Position numbers and translations under genes: made by a program
Source of the DNA: Deltaproteobacteria bacterium
Lineage (GTDB): Bacteria; Desulfobacterota; Anaeroferrophillalia; Anaeroferrophillales; Tharpellaceae
Direction of reading: 5' to 3'
DNA: 9,465 nucleotides
Assembly: GCA_030633185.1 (NCBI GenBank)
Contig: DAOVTG010000082.1
Span: forward strand, 1-9,465
Notes under the pieces: model-generated
What the model saw: only the letters and a program-made list of their open reading frames with translations
Told to the model about the DNA's origin: nothing
Databases searched by the model: none
Shown: one piece after another, positions 5,990 to 9,465 of the stretch
How positions within the stretch are numbered: position 1 is the stretch's first letter
Layout of the letters: each line of letters opens with the position of its first letter

Positions 5990-7357
5990 ATGCATAAAAC
6001 TCCCAACCGACAAAACCTGATGGCCGGTACCATCCGACGGCTTCTCCAACGGGAAGCCTGGCATAATATCCAGAATGTCATAGAGAAGTTCTACCCCGCT
6101 GACATCTCACTGGTCATGCGTGAGCTTGACACAGAGATGCGCCTGACCCTTTTCAAGCAGATCAAGGATATCACTAAAGCGGCTGAGACTTTAAGCGAAC
6201 TCGACATAGAGATCGCGGTACCGCTGATCCAGACCTTACCGGAAGAACAAAGCGGCGCGATCTTTAAGGAGATGTCGGATGATGACCGAGCCGAAATCAT
6301 CGCTCAACTACCGGATGAATTCGCCCGCCAGATTCTCAACCAGCTCGGAGCAGTTGAATCCCAGGATGTCGAAACCCTTCTGAGTTATCCCGAAGACAGT
6401 GCCGGACGCATCATGACAACTGAGTTTTTTGCACTCAGAGATGCAACCACCGCAACTGAAGCCATCGAAATCATTCGGCGCCGTGGAGAAGAAGCGGAAA
6501 CCGTCTTCTATATCTATGTCACCGACCCCCTCGGCCGTTTGACCGGTATTGTCTCCCTGCGCAAACTGATTCTCACCCAACCGGACACCCAATTAAAAGA
6601 TATTATGAGCACGAATGTCGTCAAAGTCGACATTCATACCGACCAGGAACTGGTTGCCCAACAGGTTGAACGCTACAATATTCTAGCTATTCCGGTAGTT
6701 GATGAATCCGACATCTTGGTGGGTATCATTACGGTTGACGATATTATCGACGTCATCCGTGATGAAGCCACCGAAGATATTTTCCGCATGGCCGGTACCG
6801 ATTCGATGGAAATTGTCTACGCCGATAATATCTGGAAAATTGCCCGTATCCGCCTGCCTTGGCTCCTGATTACCCTGCTTGGCGGCATCACCACCGGTTT
6901 CTTCATGTGGGTTTTTAAGGCGACCCTGCAAACGACCCTGGCCTTGGTTACCTTTGTTCCGGTGATTACCGGTATGGGCGGCAACGTCGGCACCCAGTCG
7001 GCACTCATTATTGTCCGCGGACTGGCTACCGGTCGGGTAACTATGGATACTATTTCAAAGGTCATCTGGCGGGAAGCCCGAATCGGTATTTTGATGGGTG
7101 TCGTCTGTGGTTTAATGGTCGGTATTATTGCCCTTTTGTGGCACCAGGAACCAATGGTTGGAGCCGTTGTCGCCGTCGCTATGTCAACCTCAATGACGGT
7201 AGCGGCAACCATGGGAGCTTTTGCACCGACCTTTTTTCATAAACTCGAAATTGATCCGGCCATCGCCTCCGGCCCTTTCGTGACCACCAGTAACGACATT
7301 ATCGGCATTCTCATCTATATGGGTACTGCTACTCTTTTTCTAAAATACGTTTTTTAG
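5990..7357 (+). CDS. mgtE: Magnesium transporter MgtE
   Basis: A 455-residue inner-membrane Mg2+ channel/transporter of the MgtE family. Residues about 20-135 are the helical N-terminal MgtE_N domain and PEDSAGRIMTTEF at 134-146 marks its junction. Two CBS domains follow (about 140-202 and 203-265); in the family these cytosolic parts bind Mg2+ and close the pore when the ion is plentiful. The plug helix region (about 270-285) precedes a membrane domain of about five helices (290-455), with the conserved GMGGNVGTQSA at 328-338 and DPAIASGPFVTTSNDIIG at 422-439. All parts are present, so it should be functional. ATG at 5990 is used; its ribosome binding site is weak, and an in-frame ATG at 6020 is an alternative. 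The 5' region is built from a MITE end. recO follows after 9 bp. Confidence 0.96.
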   Translation: MHKTPNRQNLMAGTIRRLLQREAWHNIQNVIEKFYPADISLVMRELDTEMRLTLFKQIKDITKAAETLSELDIEIAVPLIQTLPEEQSGAIFKEMSDDDRAEIIAQLPDEFARQILNQLGAVESQDVETLLSYPEDSAGRIMTTEFFALRDATTATEAIEIIRRRGEEAETVFYIYVTDPLGRLTGIVSLRKLILTQPDTQLKDIMSTNVVKVDIHTDQELVAQQVERYNILAIPVVDESDILVGIITVDDIIDVIRDEATEDIFRMAGTDSMEIVYADNIWKIARIRLPWLLITLLGGITTGFFMWVFKATLQTTLALVTFVPVITGMGGNVGTQSALIIVRGLATGRVTMDTISKVIWREARIGILMGVVCGLMVGIIALLWHQEPMVGAVVAVAMSTSMTVAATMGAFAPTFFHKLEIDPAIASGPFVTTSNDIIGILIYMGTATLFLKYVF

Positions 7358-7366
7358 GAATAACAA

Positions 7367-8212
7367 ATGCCTCGCGTCAAGGATAACGCCTTTATTATCA
7401 ATAAGATCGATTATGGTGAAAGTGATCTTATTATCACCCTTTTTACGGCCGGGCGTGGCAAGATCAACACCATCGGCAAAGGGGCAAAACGCAGTCGCCG
7501 CCGTTTTCCAGGCTCCCTGGAGCTCTTTTCCCGGGTCGCTTTCAATGGTTTCATAAAACATCCTCTGGCCCTGACCAGAATAGACGAATGTCAACTACTG
7601 GAACCCTTCACCGCCATTCAAGAAGAGTTACGCAGCTATTTCTGCGGCTGCTATTTCCTCGAAATAGTCAACCGTTGCTGTGCTGAACGCCAAGCCAACC
7701 AAGCTCTCTTTAACCTGCTCAATGACCTTTTTACTTTTCTTGCAACCGTTCCGCATAACCGCAATTTTAACTGCCGGATTCGTCTTTTCGAACTCCAGAT
7801 TATTACTTTACTGGGTTTTAAACCCCAACTCTCGTTCTGTCTTGACTGCGGCAGAGGACTTGACACGGATCGATTTTTTTATTTCTCACCCCAAACCGGC
7901 GGCTTGGTCTGTAAAAGCTGCCAGCCTCGTCACCCGGCAGCCTTTAGCGTCAGCCGAGGAACCATTAATATGCTCAACGAAGCTCACCGACTTGACGATG
8001 AACTTCGTAACAAGCTAAACTTTACCCCACAGGTCGAACGTGAAAGCGCCCGGCTCTGCCGCGCCCTCTTGCGCTGGCACAGCGGTTGTGATTTCAAGAG
8101 CCTGAAAATTATGGAACGTTACACCGAAAATGATCTGCCGGTTGCCGTTCCTGAACCGACCATGACGATAACTAAAAATTTGGGACAGAACCAACCGCTC
8201 AGGTTCCCATAA
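7367..8212 (+). CDS. recO: DNA repair protein RecO
   Basis: A 281-residue recombination mediator. RecO works with RecR (and RecF) to load RecA on SSB-coated single-stranded DNA and can anneal strands. The N-terminal OB-fold domain (1 to about 80) begins MPRVKDNAFIINKIDYGESD and includes the typical GRGKINTIGKGAKR segment at 29-42. A helical domain follows. A zinc-binding motif C158-x2-C161 and C182-x2-C185 lies in SFCLDCGRGLD and LVCKSC, seen in many but not all RecO proteins. The C-terminus, about 30 residues past the last family helix, is somewhat longer than usual and may be disordered. The ATG at 7367 has AGGA 7-8 nt upstream and starts 9 bp after mgtE, so the two are probably one operon. 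Confidence 0.94.
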   Translation: MPRVKDNAFIINKIDYGESDLIITLFTAGRGKINTIGKGAKRSRRRFPGSLELFSRVAFNGFIKHPLALTRIDECQLLEPFTAIQEELRSYFCGCYFLEIVNRCCAERQANQALFNLLNDLFTFLATVPHNRNFNCRIRLFELQIITLLGFKPQLSFCLDCGRGLDTDRFFYFSPQTGGLVCKSCQPRHPAAFSVSRGTINMLNEAHRLDDELRNKLNFTPQVERESARLCRALLRWHSGCDFKSLKIMERYTENDLPVAVPEPTMTITKNLGQNQPLRFP

Positions 8213-8302
8213 TTCAATAGTTCAGTTACAGCGGATAGCGGCAAACTTTGCTTCGCCCTCTTCGAAGGAGACAGAACTAAAGGTTCCCACATCGAGATAG
8301 TT
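8184..8302 (+). repeat. Degenerate direct duplication of the recO 3' end
   Basis: The first copy covers the last recO codons and its stop: GACAGAACCAA (8184-8194), 6 nt, AGGTTCCCA (8201-8209), 7 nt, ATAGTT (8217-8222). The second copy has GACAGAACTAA (8270-8280), AGGTTCCCA (8281-8289), 7 nt, ATAGTT (8297-8302). Twenty-five of the 26 positions in the three shared blocks agree, and the 6-nt spacer is missing from the second copy. It lies in the 149-bp recO-glyQ gap. It could be an old tandem duplication or a pair of binding sites; I cannot tell which. Confidence 0.45.
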
Positions 8303-8361
8303 TGAAGATGTATCCTAAACAACTACTTTTTTTCCAATTTATCTAATCACGGAGTCCAAGC

Positions 8362-9234
8362 ATGAATTTTCAGGATGTTATTCTTAATCTGGAGCAATTC
8401 TGGGCCGATCACGGCTGCATCATCCAACAACCTTACGACCTTGAAGTCGGAGCCGGAACCTTTAATCCGGCAACCTTTTTAAGAGCTTTGGGGCCGGAAC
8501 CCTACAATGTCGCCTACGTCGAACCCTCAAGAAGGCCAAGTGACGGTCGTTACGGCGAAAATCCCAACCGCCTGCAGCACTACTATCAATACCAGGTCAT
8601 CCTTAAACCATCACCACTTGAAATCCAGGATCTCTACCTTGACAGTTTAAAATCATTGGGCATTGATCCCTTAGATCACGATATCCGCTTTGTTGAAGAT
8701 GACTGGGAATCACCAACTTTAGGAGCCTGGGGCTTGGGGTGGGAGGTCTGGCTTGATGGCATGGAGATTACCCAATTCACCTATTTTCAACAGGTCGGTG
8801 GTTTCGATCTGAAACCGATCTCAGGTGAGATCACTTATGGTATTGAGCGTATCGCCATGTATCTGCAAGGGGTCGATAACGTCTACGATCTTAAATGGAA
8901 CGACCAGTTTCTCTATGGCGACGTTCATCATCAGGGCGAAATCGAGTGGTCAAAATACAACTTCGAAGAGGCTGATGTCGAGATGCTGCTTAACCTCTTT
9001 AACCTGTATGAAAAAGAGGGCGTGCGCCTGGCTGAAAAGGATTTCGTCCTGCCGCTTTATGACTGTTGTCTGAAATGCTCACATGTTTTCAACCTGCTTG
9101 ATGCCCGAGGTGCTATCTCGGTTACCGAACGAACCAACTATATCGGCCGAGTGCGTAATCTGGCCAAACTCTCGGCGACAAACTATCTCAAACAAAGAGA
9201 AGAGATGGGCTTTCCCCTACTTGAACGAGGGTGA
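8362..9234 (+). CDS. glyQ: Glycine--tRNA ligase, alpha subunit
   Basis: A 290-residue catalytic subunit of the bacterial alpha2beta2-type glycyl-tRNA synthetase (class II), which forms glycyl-adenylate and needs the beta subunit GlyS for tRNA charging. Highly conserved blocks are visible: FWADHGCIIQQPYDLEVGAG at 13-32, the motif 2 region PSRRPSDGRYGENPNRLQHY at 55-74, DDWESPTLGAWGLGWEVW at 113-130, and motif 3 GEITYGIERIAMYL at 155-168. Length is normal for the alpha subunit. The start ATG at 8362 has GGAG with a 7-nt spacer. The last codons and the TGA run into a GGGTGAA-type tandem repeat, without visible damage to the protein. glyS does not follow directly, which is unusual, so it must be elsewhere if this alpha subunit is used. 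Confidence 0.97.
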   Translation: MNFQDVILNLEQFWADHGCIIQQPYDLEVGAGTFNPATFLRALGPEPYNVAYVEPSRRPSDGRYGENPNRLQHYYQYQVILKPSPLEIQDLYLDSLKSLGIDPLDHDIRFVEDDWESPTLGAWGLGWEVWLDGMEITQFTYFQQVGGFDLKPISGEITYGIERIAMYLQGVDNVYDLKWNDQFLYGDVHHQGEIEWSKYNFEEADVEMLLNLFNLYEKEGVRLAEKDFVLPLYDCCLKCSHVFNLLDARGAISVTERTNYIGRVRNLAKLSATNYLKQREEMGFPLLERG

Positions 9235-9288
9235 AGATAAAGGGTGAAGATAAAGGGTGAAGGGTGAAGGGTGAAGGGTGAAAATAAA
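9229..9288 (+). repeat. GGGTGAA-type tandem repeat overlapping the glyQ stop
   Basis: The order is two copies of GGGTGAAGATAAA (9229-9241, 9242-9254), three copies of GGGTGAA (9255-9275) and one variant GGGTGAAAATAAA (9276-9288). The TGA of the first unit is the glyQ stop codon. The pattern of a heptamer plus an optional 6-nt insert suggests slipped-strand expansion. Read on the other strand it is a TTCACCC heptamer array. The following 89 bp (9289-9377) show no gene. Confidence 0.88.
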
Positions 9289-9377
9289 CCGTTGAAAGAG
9301 GATTACAGGATTTTAGGGTGTAAGTAAGCAAAGATAGGCAATTATCGCGGCACGAAGAAGAAAAGCCGGCCGGGCTG

Positions 9378-9465
9378 TTACATGACTCCTGCGGTAAGCT
9401 CGACTGGTTTATCGTCACCGCAGTAGAGATCGACCCGGTGTGGCCCTTTGATAGCGCCGCCGGTA
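9378..9465 (-). CDS. C-terminal end of an unidentified protein (runs off the right edge)
   Basis: On the minus strand the last 28 codons before TAA (9380-9378) read TGGAIKGPHRVDLYCGDDKP and then VELTAGVM. Codon third positions look like those of the real genes here. I do not recognise the family, and no function is claimed. The plus strand is also open over most of this stretch but has no plausible start codon, so the minus-strand reading is preferred. It converges on glyQ, with the tandem repeat and 89 bp of non-coding DNA between them. Confidence 0.45.
   Translation of the reverse strand, partial: TGGAIKGPHRVDLYCGDDKPVELTAGVM

Noticed and set aside
6817..7212. A 131-codon minus-strand open frame inside mgtE
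   Set aside because: It is the antisense of the MgtE membrane domain; codon pattern and motifs all belong to mgtE.
8245..8268. Small CTTCG/CGAAG hairpin between recO and glyQ as a terminator
   Set aside because: The stem is only 5 bp and no T-run follows.
9324..9465. Plus-strand open frame at the right edge
   Set aside because: It has no usual start codon and no ribosome binding site; the minus-strand reading with a clean stop is better supported.

Overview
The window looks like chromosomal DNA of a flagellated, Gram-negative, deltaproteobacterium-like organism (Desulfobacterota in the broad sense). This is inferred from gene order (mgtE-recO-glyQ; fliJ, a MotE-like gene, fliK, flgD, flgE), protein style, mid-range GC and palindromic mini-elements between genes. 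The exact taxon cannot be fixed from the sequence alone.

Left part, minus strand (1-4414): a hook-assembly block read right to left as fliJ, a MotE/YlxF-like gene, fliK, flgD and the first 51 codons of flgE. Together they cover export chaperoning (FliJ), a membrane-anchored or periplasmic MotE-like protein, hook-length control (FliK), hook capping (FlgD) and the hook subunit (FlgE). The block is split by a 438-bp gap between fliJ and the MotE-like gene. That gap holds a 147-bp MITE-like element with perfect 19-bp terminal inverted repeats, and then, closer to the MotE-like gene, a well-spaced candidate sigma-54 promoter. The promoter lies downstream of the insertion, so the motE-fliK-flgD-flgE unit could be transcribed independently of fliJ.

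Middle, plus strand (4415-5989): a short divergent promoter region, then ndk and bioD, whose stop and start codons overlap (TTGA). They are followed by 331 bp without a gene. This gap contains a 154-bp imperfect palindrome with perfect 16-bp ends and a solo, truncated end of the same MITE family found in the flagellar gap, 19 bp before mgtE.

Right part, plus strand (5990-9234): mgtE, recO and glyQ in the same direction. mgtE and recO are 9 bp apart and probably co-transcribed. glyQ follows after 149 bp, which contain a degenerate duplication of the recO 3' end. The glyQ stop codon lies inside a GGGTGAA-type tandem repeat. glyS, usually next to glyQ, is not next here; instead the C-terminal end of an unidentified minus-strand gene enters from the right edge.

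I see no CRISPR array, defence system, RNA gene or complete insertion sequence. The points of interest are the non-autonomous repeat elements and how they sit relative to promoters and genes.
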